Below are positions 33,042 through 41,189 of a DNA stretch of 43,998 nucleotides, in pieces. The stretch's first letter is position 1. Each line of letters starts with the position of its first letter. The notes under the pieces are model-generated. The model ran no database searches and was not told the origin of the DNA. It saw nothing but the letters and a program-made list of their open reading frames with translations. A program made the position numbers and the translations under genes. The stretch spans positions 1 to 43,998 of the forward strand of contig JACKBC010000055.1 in the NCBI GenBank assembly GCA_020634755.1, written 5' to 3'. Source of the DNA: Caldilineaceae bacterium (GTDB lineage: Bacteria; Chloroflexota; Anaerolineae; Caldilineales; Caldilineaceae).

Positions 33042-33947
33042 TTATTTATTCGTCCCACTCAAATTGATACCCTCCATAAAGTACTCCTGTGTAAAGAAGA
33101 AGAGCACAATAATCGGGAGCGCCACCAGCGTGGCCGCGGTCATTTGCAGGGGAAAGTCGGACGAGTATTGGTTTTGCAGCAGCGCAATGCCCACTTCCAC
33201 CGTGCGCATTTCAATCGAGCGGGTGACAATGAGGGGCCACAAGAAGGCTTTCCAAATGTCGCTAAAGGTGAAAAGAATAATCACCAGCAGCGCCGGTTTG
33301 GCCAGCGGCATAAAGAGGCGAAAGTAGATGCCCAGCTCGCTGGCGCCATCAATACGGCCAGCGTCTTCCAGGCTGACCGGCAGCGTCATAAAATATTGGC
33401 GCATGAGAAAGATGCCCCACACGTAATTAAATGCCGGAATGATCAGCGCCATGTAGGTGTCGATCCAACCCATGCTCTGCAAGATAATAAAGCTGGAGAC
33501 CAACGTTACTGCGTTGGGTATCATCATAAAGGCCAGGAAACCCATAAAGATTTTGTTGCGACCGGGGAAATCAATGCGGGCAAAGGCATAGCCCGCCATG
33601 GTCACAATAAAAAAGCGCCCGGCGATGACGCCCAGTACGTGGATCACTGAATTTGCAAAAAAGCGGGCAAAGGGCAGCTTTTGGAATATCTCCACATAGT
33701 TGCCCCACTTGGGATTGGGCGGCGCCAGATAAGGTGGATACGCGAACGCCTCATTGAGCGACATGAGCGATGTATTCACCATAAAATAGAATGGAAAGAT
33801 GGTGGTGAAGGCCAAAAACGCCATGAGAAAATAGACCGTGCCGCGGCCAAAGTGGTTCATCCAGCTGCGGCTGGGCGTGGCGCTGGCGGCCACGGAGGCC
33901 ACACTTTCGCTCTGCTGTGTCTCCAACATCAGGTTGTCACTAGCCAT
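33042..33947 (-). CDS. ABC sugar transporter permease, MalG type
   Basis: I start at 33947 (MASDNLMLETQQ) with AAGGA nine bases upstream. The 301-residue protein has six hydrophobic segments and the EAA signature EDAGRIDGASELGIYFRLFMPLAKPAL that docks on the ATPase. Sequence at the first extracellular loop (LNEAFAYPPYLAPPNPKWGNYVEIFQKLPFARFFANS) is typical of carbohydrate permeases of the MalG/CUT1 group. Its start overlaps the stop of the upstream permease gene by 8 bp, so translation is coupled. No ATPase gene is in the operon; CUT1 systems often share an MsmK-like ATPase encoded elsewhere. Confidence 0.92.
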   Translation of the reverse strand: MASDNLMLETQQSESVASVAASATPSRSWMNHFGRGTVYFLMAFLAFTTIFPFYFMVNTSLMSLNEAFAYPPYLAPPNPKWGNYVEIFQKLPFARFFANSVIHVLGVIAGRFFIVTMAGYAFARIDFPGRNKIFMGFLAFMMIPNAVTLVSSFIILQSMGWIDTYMALIIPAFNYVWGIFLMRQYFMTLPVSLEDAGRIDGASELGIYFRLFMPLAKPALLVIILFTFSDIWKAFLWPLIVTRSIEMRTVEVGIALLQNQYSSDFPLQMTAATLVALPIIVLFFFTQEYFMEGINLSGTNK

Positions 33948-36597
33948 AAGAGACATTCCTTCCAAAGTATCTGAATTGAATCACCGTCACCACAAAGAGG
34001 ATAGCAAAGAGAATCACCGTCTCGGCGGAAGCATAGCCAAAGCGCAGATTTTGCCATGCTTCAAAGTAGATGCGATGCACCGCCACATCGGTGGCGCCGG
34101 CCGGCCCGCCCTGCGTCAACACGTAAACGGGACCAAAGACCTGGAACGAGCCAATGATCGACGTGATAAAGATGAAAAAGGTGGTGGGCGCCAGCAGTGG
34201 AATCGTAATATGCAAAAACTTATGCCAGCCGCCCGCGCCGTCCACATCGGCGGCCTCATAATAGTCGTTGGGAATACTTTGCAGCCCGGCCAGGAACAGA
34301 ATCATTGTCGAGCCCAAACCGAGCCAAATCGACATGCCCATAATCGATGGCATGGCCATGCTGGTGGACTGCAAAAAACCAAACGGACCCAACCCCACAA
34401 AGCTGAGAAGATAGTTAAAGATGCCTAGATCTTTATTATAAAGCAGCTTCCACATGAGCGAAACCACAACAACTGACGTGACCGCCGGCATGTAATAAAT
34501 AGTGCGTAGCGCCTTGATGCCGCGCAGTGGTCGGTTCAGCGCCATGGCCAGCGCCAGCGCCAGCGCCATGCCAATGGGGATTTGCAGCACGTAGATAAAG
34601 GTGTTCTTCATGGCGTTCCAGAAGACATCATCGTGCCAGATCTGCTGAAAATTGTGAAAGCCCACATAGGGTTTGGCGGGCGTTAGAACGCTCCATTTGT
34701 GGAAGCTGAGATATCCGGCAAAGAGCGCCGGCCCCAATTGCCACCAGACCAGCCAGATCACCGCCGGCAGAATAAACATATAGCCGGTGACCAGACGCCG
34801 CAGCAGCAGCGGCTTGTCCACATTGAGCAGCACCAGCAGCACAATGCCAGCCAGCACAAAGGCGGCCGCCACCATGGCCAGCCCAAAGCCCTGTAAGCCG
34901 CGCAGCACGTTAGACCAGGTGGTGCTAGTCTGGGCAATAACCATGCGCCACGGATTGCCGTCGGCAATATTGAGCGCAAAGAGCGTCAGCTTGCCCGGAT
35001 TCCAGCCCACCTTTTGTAGATAGCTGACCTGGCCGTTCTGCTCTACGGCCTTTTCGATTGCCTCATCAAAAACGAGCGTTTCGATCTCGCGTTCCACCAG
35101 CGTGGTCACCACCAGCTCGCGGCCATTGACCAGCGTGAGATCGGCGGCGGTCTGGTCGGTAATGCTGGGCAACAGCTTGTTCATGCGCATACCCACATAG
35201 GCCGCACCGCCATCTGCCGTATTTTGGCGTCCAGCCAGTAGCACCGTTTTGCCCGCCTGCACCACGCCGACCTGACCCGGTTGAATGACCGCCAGTGCAT
35301 CAATGACCTCGGCATTTAGCTCTTCGACGCCCGCTTGCGTCACGGCATCAGCACTTTCCACCACGGCAAAATCGGCGCCGTGGGCCAAGCGCAGACGTTG
35401 GGCCAGTAGTTCCGGCGGCGCATCCGCGGCAGAGGGCGCCAATGAACGCGCTGTTTCTGCATTGGCAAACTGGTTGACGCGCCCAATGGTCTGCGCCACG
35501 CTGGGCATGATCAAATCCTTGGCAATTTGACCGGTGCGTCGGTCCAGCTGAGCCGAGCGATTGCTGGTTTCGACCAGAATATAGCCGGCCACCAGCACCA
35601 TGGGCAGCAGCGCCGCCAGCGTGATCAACGTCATGCGCAATTTGGCCGCCTGACGCGCCCGATGCGGCATGTCCCGCTGATTGGCCAGGTAGGCGCTCAA
35701 CGCACGCTGCAACATGAGCGCGCCGGCGCCCGCGGCCAGCGTCGCAATGAGCGCCGCCACCCAGAAGTTACCCGTGGGCAGCAGTTGACTAATTTGGCGA
35801 ACTGGCTCAACCAGCGCCAGATAGCCGCTGTAGCTAATGGCGGCAAAATCGGGAAAGGCAAACATGCTCACCACCTGGCCGCCTTGTCCATTAGTGGTCT
35901 GGATGGCTTTGGGCAGCTGGCCGGCGGCCACCTCATTCATCCACGTGGTGGTCAAGCGCGGCGGGTCGCTGATGAGCGCCGGGTTCGAGCTGATGAGCGG
36001 GGTCTGTTCAGCATAGGAATAAAAGGTGACGTCGCGCCCGGTCACTTTGGCCAACTCTGTGACCATGTCTTCGTCAATGGGGCGCTGCACCACGACATTG
36101 CCGCCACCCAGATCGGGCTCCACGGGCGCCATGCTCATCCAGAATGGCTGGCCATTTTCTTGCCAAAAATCGGCTGCCGGTTGGCCAATGGCGGGGGCAA
36201 AAGCAAAGAGTTTCGATGCTGTGGGGTCGCCGATTTTGGCCGCGGGGTTTAGCTCTGCGCGTACCGTCTTCTCACCGTCGATCCAGGCCACATAGCCTGG
36301 ATTATCTGCCAGGCCAACTGCCGCGACAAGTTGGGCAAAATCGGCATTTGGCGTCAGCGGCGTCTGTTGCGCAAGCATGGCCGCTTGCGCGTTGAGTTGC
36401 TGACGTTGATCCTGGTGCCACCAGTTGAGCAGCGTCGCATCTTCCTGCGCCAGCCCTTGGGCCAGCGTAAGCAACTGTCGCTGCCCGCCCAAAATGACGG
36501 CCGCCAATGCCAGTCCCACCAAAACGGGCAGCAAGATGGGCAGAAAGGCAACCAGCTTTTGAAATGGTTTGGCATTGTGGCGTTGGGATTGAGCCAT
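33940..36597 (-). CDS. ABC sugar permease (MalF type) fused to two membrane-anchored extracytoplasmic modules
   Basis: I start at 36597 (MAQSQRHNAKPFQ), preceded by AGGA. The 885-residue product is far longer than a usual MalF-type permease of about 300. Residues about 16-36 form helix 1, 37-275 an extracytoplasmic region, 278-298 helix 2, 323-342 helix 3, 343-565 a second extracytoplasmic region, 568-592 helix 4. The permease proper runs from about 600 to the end with the signature EAADVDGAGGWHKFLHITIPLLAP (781-804). Both extra modules have the helix-globular-helix layout and patterns such as GYVAWIDGEKTVRAEL, FAVVESADAV and NGRELVVTT that resemble Cache-like sensor domains of chemoreceptors or kinases; this is inference. 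The gene lies between the binding-protein gene and a MalG-like gene. It is one continuous frame with no sign of frameshift. Confidence 0.85.
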   Translation of the reverse strand: MAQSQRHNAKPFQKLVAFLPILLPVLVGLALAAVILGGQRQLLTLAQGLAQEDATLLNWWHQDQRQQLNAQAAMLAQQTPLTPNADFAQLVAAVGLADNPGYVAWIDGEKTVRAELNPAAKIGDPTASKLFAFAPAIGQPAADFWQENGQPFWMSMAPVEPDLGGGNVVVQRPIDEDMVTELAKVTGRDVTFYSYAEQTPLISSNPALISDPPRLTTTWMNEVAAGQLPKAIQTTNGQGGQVVSMFAFPDFAAISYSGYLALVEPVRQISQLLPTGNFWVAALIATLAAGAGALMLQRALSAYLANQRDMPHRARQAAKLRMTLITLAALLPMVLVAGYILVETSNRSAQLDRRTGQIAKDLIMPSVAQTIGRVNQFANAETARSLAPSAADAPPELLAQRLRLAHGADFAVVESADAVTQAGVEELNAEVIDALAVIQPGQVGVVQAGKTVLLAGRQNTADGGAAYVGMRMNKLLPSITDQTAADLTLVNGRELVVTTLVEREIETLVFDEAIEKAVEQNGQVSYLQKVGWNPGKLTLFALNIADGNPWRMVIAQTSTTWSNVLRGLQGFGLAMVAAAFVLAGIVLLVLLNVDKPLLLRRLVTGYMFILPAVIWLVWWQLGPALFAGYLSFHKWSVLTPAKPYVGFHNFQQIWHDDVFWNAMKNTFIYVLQIPIGMALALALAMALNRPLRGIKALRTIYYMPAVTSVVVVSLMWKLLYNKDLGIFNYLLSFVGLGPFGFLQSTSMAMPSIMGMSIWLGLGSTMILFLAGLQSIPNDYYEAADVDGAGGWHKFLHITIPLLAPTTFFIFITSIIGSFQVFGPVYVLTQGGPAGATDVAVHRIYFEAWQNLRFGYASAETVILFAILFVVTVIQFRYFGRNVSYG

Positions 36598-36704
36598 GAG
36601 GGATGTTTCCTTAAGCCAATAGGGAATGACAATGATAGAGAATCTATGCGTAGATTTGGTTGCAAAGCGTGCGACTTTGGCCAGTGACAAACGCCGACAC
36701 ATCC

Positions 36705-36770
36705 ATCTTCCAGGAAGCGGCGCGGCGCATCTTGGCTACCAAAGCCACACGTAGTCGCTTCCTGGAAGAT
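36705..36770 (-). terminator. 15-bp hairpin between binding-protein and permease genes
   Basis: ATCTTCCAGGAAGCG (36705-36719) pairs perfectly with CGCTTCCTGGAAGAT (36756-36770) across a 36-nt loop. It lies about 120 nt past the binding-protein stop. Such a stem commonly stabilises the abundant binding-protein mRNA or attenuates permease expression. Confidence 0.5.
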
Positions 36771-36780
36771 TCAGAATGCA

Positions 36781-36866
36781 CGACTTACGCAGCGCCTGTG
36801 GGTCGCCTGGAGAGAACAACAGGGCGGACCTGACAATTTTCTCTCCAGGCGTGCGCAAGCCGTAAA
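36781..36866. repeat. Family A palindromic element, copy 4 (right end degenerate)
   Basis: It starts CGACTTACGCAGC and has an inner perfect 13-bp stem CGCCTGGAGAGAA (36804-36816) / TTCTCTCCAGGCG (36839-36851). The right end GTGCGCAAGCCGTAA no longer matches the consensus well. It lies in the spacer between the binding-protein stop and the permease gene. Confidence 0.5.
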
Positions 36867-36891
36867 CGATTGTTTTCCAAGGGACTTTACT

Positions 36892-38256
36892 TTAGGCTTC
36901 CTTCTCCGCCACGCGCTTGTCATAATTCTCGGCTGCCACATTGAGCGATTCCATGGTGTCCATGCCGTCCAAAAGCACGCGCTCGATCATCTGGTTCCAT
37001 TCTTCACCCAGAATGTCTACGTGGGTAATCAGCGCGCCTTCGTGTAGCTGCACGTTGTTGGCAAAGACTTGGTCGTAAAGAGCGCGGAAGTGCGGATAGT
37101 CGGTCAGCGCCTGCTTTTCGGCAAAGTCCTTGCGTGTAGACATCTTGGATGGGCGGTCCATGTCGGTGGTGGCGCCGTAGGTAACATAACCGGCCAGCTC
37201 GACCGCCTTTAGCACATCTTTGACGCCTTGCGGCACCATAACGCCGTGTAGCGCAATGTGCGGCTTTAGTTCCACATCGGCGGCGGGAATGGGCGTGCGG
37301 GCGCCGCTCCACTCGTAAGGCGTATCTTCGCGTACGGCCTGCGCTACCTGCTGGAAGCCATCGGTGTGGGTAATGGCAATATTGCCGCCCAACATGCCGC
37401 CCGTCATACCGCCAAAGGCATCCAGACCGCCGGGGGATGGTTTCAAGCCACTGTCGGTTAGCTTCTTGATCCAATTGACCCATTCGGCATTGGCTTCGCT
37501 GTTGAGCCACCCTTCGGCATAGCGATGCTCGTCCGGGTCCAGATAGCGACCACCCAGCGTAAAGAGGAAAGTGGGAATCCAGGCGTGCCCCGTGGTGACT
37601 TCACAGCCAAAGATCTTGGCCTCTTCATCGGTCATGGCGGCAGCGGCTTCTTCAAAATCGGCATAGGTCCAGTCGGCATCATCAGGCGGCAGGGCTACAC
37701 CTTTCTCATCAAACATACTTTTGTTGATAATGAAGGCCGAGCCATTGATGGCTTTGGGGAAGCCATAGAGCTTGCCTTCGCGCTTGCAGCCTTCCAGCAC
37801 CGACGGAATGTAGTCGTCCACATTGGTGCCGGGCGTGTCCAAAATGGCGGCAGAGGGCAGCAGATCAATGCCCATGCCGGCGTCGATATAGAGCTGCCAA
37901 TTGAAGTTGTTCATCAGATAGGCATCGGGTGGTTCGCCAATACCGGCATCGGTGAGCAGCGCCTTCCAGTAATCGTCAAAGGGGGTGACGCGATGTTCAA
38001 TGTCGATGTCGGGGTTGGCTTCGGCAAAATTGGCCACGCCAATCTTTTCACCATTGCCTTCGGGCTCGGCCGTCCACGAGTGGTAGACCATGCTGATGCG
38101 TTCAGCCGCGGGTTGTGCTTCGGCCTCACCACCTGCCGCCGCCTCAGCCTGGCTGGCCGCCTCCGGCGCCGGGGACGATGGCGAACAAGCCGCTAGCGCA
38201 ATACCGGTCATGGCATAGGACGAGAACTTGAGAAACTGACGTCGTGAGTAGTTCAT
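36892..38256 (-). CDS. ABC sugar-binding lipoprotein with Tat-type signal
   Basis: The start at 38256 (MNYSRRQFLKFSS) has GGAGG six bases upstream; the longest frame adds 16 residues. The 454-residue protein has a twin-arginine motif SRRQFLK, a lipobox LAAC with Cys24, a low-complexity Ala/Glu linker (about 25-45), then a class I/CUT1 solute-binding fold: ISMVYHSWTAEPEGNGEK, VANFAEANPDIDIEHR, PDAYLMNNFNWQLYIDAGMGIDLLP and GNIAITHTDGFQQVAQA are typical. It delivers a sugar to the downstream permeases. The spacer to the permease holds a hairpin and a family A element. Confidence 0.9.
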   Translation of the reverse strand: MNYSRRQFLKFSSYAMTGIALAACSPSSPAPEAASQAEAAAGGEAEAQPAAERISMVYHSWTAEPEGNGEKIGVANFAEANPDIDIEHRVTPFDDYWKALLTDAGIGEPPDAYLMNNFNWQLYIDAGMGIDLLPSAAILDTPGTNVDDYIPSVLEGCKREGKLYGFPKAINGSAFIINKSMFDEKGVALPPDDADWTYADFEEAAAAMTDEEAKIFGCEVTTGHAWIPTFLFTLGGRYLDPDEHRYAEGWLNSEANAEWVNWIKKLTDSGLKPSPGGLDAFGGMTGGMLGGNIAITHTDGFQQVAQAVREDTPYEWSGARTPIPAADVELKPHIALHGVMVPQGVKDVLKAVELAGYVTYGATTDMDRPSKMSTRKDFAEKQALTDYPHFRALYDQVFANNVQLHEGALITHVDILGEEWNQMIERVLLDGMDTMESLNVAAENYDKRVAEKEA

Positions 38257-39065
38257 GGAATCCTCCAATGTGTGAGATTTTATTGGATTAGATGGTGTAG
38301 ACATTTTTCCTTAACTTATGCCCCTACACGCGCCTAATGTGACATTGTCCAACTACAAAATAAAATGTCAGCTGACAATTGCATCATGACCGAACAAGAC
38401 AGAGCGATCGGCCAAGATCGCAATATTCATAGAACTTACACAAGCCTCGACTAAAATTGTGCCCAGTACAAACTGGTTCACTCGAGGCAACCTACAGGCG
38501 CTGCGTAAGGCGTGATTCTTTTAGTAAAAATGTGAGAAATTATGTGCCGTGCTCCCTAAGCTGCGCGCCGCACGGTAAACCGTATGGATATTAAGGCAAT
38601 TTTAGGAAAATGAGTACGCCATATTCAACCTTTTGGGCAACGGTTGTGCCGATTGCAATCGGCATATGGCGCATTTTACGACCTGGCACTTGCCTAAACC
38701 ACTATACATAATAGCGGCGAAACGTAATAGCGGCGAAAGGGGGAGAAAACGATATACGTTGGGAGCAAATTGCGAGTGCTGGCAAAAGTATAGGGAACAA
38801 CCCCTTATTTGTCAAAACGGGCATGAATAACAAATGAGTCGCGTCGACGGGACCACCATAACTGCAGTTCAACCCAGGTGAAATACGCTTGAAGAAATTA
38901 TCTCACCTGGATCGACAAGTCCGCTCTAGATTGGGACAGGTGTGGTTGCGTAAACGATATGAGTGGGGCAAGCATGTGGGGTTGAGACTATTTCGCGGAG
39001 AAATAAGATTTGTCAGTCAACCAGTTTCCACAGTCTATGTTATATTTCCACGTTATATTTCCACG
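38257..39065. other. Intergenic region of about 810 bp
   Basis: It separates the Rieske gene 3' end from the start of the sugar-transport operon and should contain that operon's promoter. Besides a family A copy, a 16-bp-period direct repeat (TAATAGCGGCGAAA at 38709-38722 and 38725-38738) and an 8-bp inverted repeat CCAGGTGA/TCACCTGG (38874-38881, 38903-38910), I see no supported gene. Confidence 0.5.
38433..38521. repeat. Family A palindromic element, copy 5
   Basis: The ends AACTTACACAAGC and GCTGCGTAAGGC are inverted with mismatches. Inner stems GCCTCGA/TCGAGGC and CCAGT/ACTGG are nested. It lies about 180 bp upstream of the sugar-binding-protein start. Confidence 0.5.
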
Positions 39066-39077
39066 TTATATTTCCAC
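39039..39077. repeat. 13-bp perfect tandem repeat, three copies
   Basis: GTTATATTTCCAC is repeated three times without error. The last copy encodes the final residues and stop codon of the Rieske gene, so the array grew from or into its 3' end. Confidence 0.75.
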
Positions 39078-39530
39078 ATAGACAACCTGTTTCTCCACGG
39101 TTACCGGGAAGCTTTCGGCCGTGTAGGGTCCGGGCTTATACCCAGGCGGGACGTCCGTTGATGCAGATGATACATCGGCAGCAGGCGGTTGTTCGCCGGC
39201 GCTTTCGATGGTCACTTCATAAGTGCGCACGCGCGTTTTGCTGGGGTCCCACCAAGACTGGCCGGTTTTGATGTCGAATTCCCAGCCATGCCAAGGGCAA
39301 CGCACCATTTCGCCGCGGCGCACATATGTGAATTCGCCTGGCGTTGTGGCGCTGAGAAAGCCAGAGACAATCCCTTGACAAAGGGGGCCACCTTGATGTG
39401 GGCAGGTATTGCGCAAGGCGAAAAACTCACCCTGAATGTTAAAAACGCCAATGGAGCGCCCGTCCACCTGCACAATTTTGCGCTGGCCGGGCGGAATTTC
39501 TCCAACAGTGGCCACTGCATATTTAGACAT
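39066..39530 (-). CDS. Rieske [2Fe-2S] ferredoxin-like protein
   Basis: The 154-residue protein has the two Rieske cluster motifs TCPHQGGPLCQG (Cys43, His45) and VRCPWHGWEFDIKTG (Cys78, His81), within a fold of about 110 residues, followed by a Ser/Pro-rich tail ending VVYVEI. Such small soluble Rieske proteins pass electrons to oxygenases or accompany hydrolases in degradation clusters. It lies two bases after the stop of the amidohydrolase gene upstream and is surely co-transcribed. No oxygenase subunit is visible. Its 3' end falls in a 13-bp tandem repeat, so the C terminus may vary between strains. Confidence 0.92.
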   Translation of the reverse strand: MSKYAVATVGEIPPGQRKIVQVDGRSIGVFNIQGEFFALRNTCPHQGGPLCQGIVSGFLSATTPGEFTYVRRGEMVRCPWHGWEFDIKTGQSWWDPSKTRVRTYEVTIESAGEQPPAADVSSASTDVPPGYKPGPYTAESFPVTVEKQVVYVEI

Positions 39531-39532
39531 AG

Positions 39533-40636
39533 TTAAAGCCCATATAGCTTTCGTGCATTGCCCGCCATGATCTTCTCTTCCAACGCTTGCGCCAATTTTA
39601 CCGGAATGGCTCGGTCTGGCGCATCAAAGTCCCAGTGCGGATAGTCGGTGGCAAAGACTAAGCGGTCGTCCATATCCAGCTGCGTCAATAGTTGGCGGAA
39701 GTATTTGCCCTGCGGCGGCTCCTCCATGGGCTGCGTGCTGATCCACATGTGTTCGCGAATATATGATGACGGTGGGCGTTTGACCTCCGGCACTTCATTG
39801 CCCATGCGTTCCCACGTCCGGTCCAGACGCCACATGAGCGGCGCCATCCAGGCAAAGCCACCTTCAATGAGCACTACTTTTAGCTTGGGAAAACGCTCAA
39901 ACACACCCTCATATACAAAGCTGGCCACCTGGGCCTGAAACGCCTGCGGCATGCCGCCGTGATCCTCGATGTAGTGCGATGGCCAGCCTGCGCCTGTAAT
40001 GGGGCCGCCGCCGGCGCCACCAAAGTGGATGCCAATGGGCAGGTTGTGGCGCTCGGCCGCTTCGTATATTTTATAGTACTTGCGGCGCCCCATGGGTTCC
40101 TGTGTGCGCACAACAAAGAGCACCTGCACAAAGCCCGGGTGCTGGGCCATGCGCTCAATTTCCGCCGCCGCCAGGTCGCCATCTTCATTTGCCACCACAA
40201 TAGAGGCGCGCAGCCGCGGTTCCGGCTCCAGCCATTCGGCAATTTGCCAATCGTTGATGGCGCTGGCCAACGCCGCGCCATATTCCAAGTTGAGCTGATT
40301 GCCCGCCCCCAATAGCGGATTCAAGATGCCATATTCAATATCCCACGCGTCCAGCAACTGCTCGCGCATAAAGTCCAGATCTGAACCGGCGGGCAGTCCA
40401 TTGGGCGGCCATGAATCATGGCGCGCCGCATTGGGCACCGCGCGGGGGTAGGCCGAGCCCACATGGCCGCGCATGCCCACTGTTTCGTGGTGCCGCCGCC
40501 AGCGCGCCGGCAAATATTTAAGCAGCGTCGTCTTGGATTGGGGCGCGTTGTGGATGTCCGTATCAATGACGGCGGGCTTGTCCTTTTTTTCTTTTAAAGT
40601 GGTGGGCGCCGGTTGGGCTTCCAAAATAGCGGCCAT
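39533..40636 (-). CDS. Amidohydrolase family protein (Amidohydrolase_2/ACMSD-like), paralogue 1
   Basis: I start at 40636 (MAAILEAQPAPTT) with AAGGAG nine bases upstream. The 367-residue protein shows the TIM-barrel metal-site pattern of the amidohydrolase_2 group: VIDTDIHNA (Asp27, His29), PIGIHFGGAGGG, VVLIEGGFAWMAPLMWRLDRTWE, and FATDYPHWDFDAP near the end. Relatives include decarboxylases and hydrolases of aromatic or lactone compounds. It is clearly paralogous to the 41186-42223 protein, with matching segments throughout. It sits between an isoprenylcysteine-methyltransferase-like gene and the Rieske gene. The substrate is unknown. Confidence 0.88.
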   Translation of the reverse strand: MAAILEAQPAPTTLKEKKDKPAVIDTDIHNAPQSKTTLLKYLPARWRRHHETVGMRGHVGSAYPRAVPNAARHDSWPPNGLPAGSDLDFMREQLLDAWDIEYGILNPLLGAGNQLNLEYGAALASAINDWQIAEWLEPEPRLRASIVVANEDGDLAAAEIERMAQHPGFVQVLFVVRTQEPMGRRKYYKIYEAAERHNLPIGIHFGGAGGGPITGAGWPSHYIEDHGGMPQAFQAQVASFVYEGVFERFPKLKVVLIEGGFAWMAPLMWRLDRTWERMGNEVPEVKRPPSSYIREHMWISTQPMEEPPQGKYFRQLLTQLDMDDRLVFATDYPHWDFDAPDRAIPVKLAQALEEKIMAGNARKLYGL

Positions 40637-40663
40637 GATTTGGTTCTCCTTGCAGAATAGAAC

Positions 40664-40697
40664 ACTGCTGTGACATTTCAACTGCTGTGACATTTCA
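40664..40697. repeat. 17-bp perfect tandem duplication
   Basis: ACTGCTGTGACATTTCA occurs twice back to back (40664-40680 and 40681-40697). The right copy includes the stop codon of the methyltransferase-like gene (40695-40697). It lies 28 bp upstream of the amidohydrolase start on the minus strand. Confidence 0.7.
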
Positions 40698-41189
40698 ATA
40701 GACAAACGGAATCAATTTTTTGACGCGCTGCCGGTAACTGGCATATTCCCTATATTTTTCTTGCAGCCACTGCTCTTCGCGGCGCGATTTGATATCGAAA
40801 AAGACAAAGAGCAGCAGCACATAAAGCAAAATAAGCGTACTCTGACGATAAAGCGCCCAGCCGCCGGCTGTAAACAAAATGCCGCTGTAAATAGGGTGGC
40901 GCACGAACCGATACATGCCGTGCCCCACAAATGTTGCGTTTACCTTGGGCCGTGGGTACGGCGTGAGACTGGGCCCTAAATTGAGCAGCGCCAGCGCGCC
41001 CATCCCCATGCCGGCCAGGGCCAGCACCAAGCCAACCGGCGCCAGCCAGCGCACCGCACTATTAGTGGGCCAAATGGGCAGACCAGGCAACGCCCGTGGA
41101 CCCAAGAGAATCAGCGCAAAGAGTACGCCTTGTACAACCACATACCATTCACCCCGCTCGCCGCGCAGCCACGCCTGCATTTTTGTCAT
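40695..41189 (-). CDS. Isoprenylcysteine carboxyl methyltransferase-like membrane protein
   Basis: The 164-residue membrane protein has about four or five hydrophobic segments and the signature of the ICMT/PEMT group: FVGHGMYRFVRHPIYSGILFTAGGWAL near the middle and REEQWLQEKYREYASYRQRVKKLIPFVY at the C terminus, where S-adenosylmethionine and substrate bind in known relatives. The bacterial substrate is not known. Its start overlaps the stop of the upstream amidohydrolase gene by 4 bp (ATGA), and the next amidohydrolase follows, so all four genes of this cluster form one operon. Confidence 0.87.
   Translation of the reverse strand: MTKMQAWLRGERGEWYVVVQGVLFALILLGPRALPGLPIWPTNSAVRWLAPVGLVLALAGMGMGALALLNLGPSLTPYPRPKVNATFVGHGMYRFVRHPIYSGILFTAGGWALYRQSTLILLYVLLLFVFFDIKSRREEQWLQEKYREYASYRQRVKKLIPFVY

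Noticed and set aside
36703..36891. Intact insertion sequence between binding-protein and permease genes
   Set aside because: Only hairpins and a short family A element are present; no transposase frame is found.
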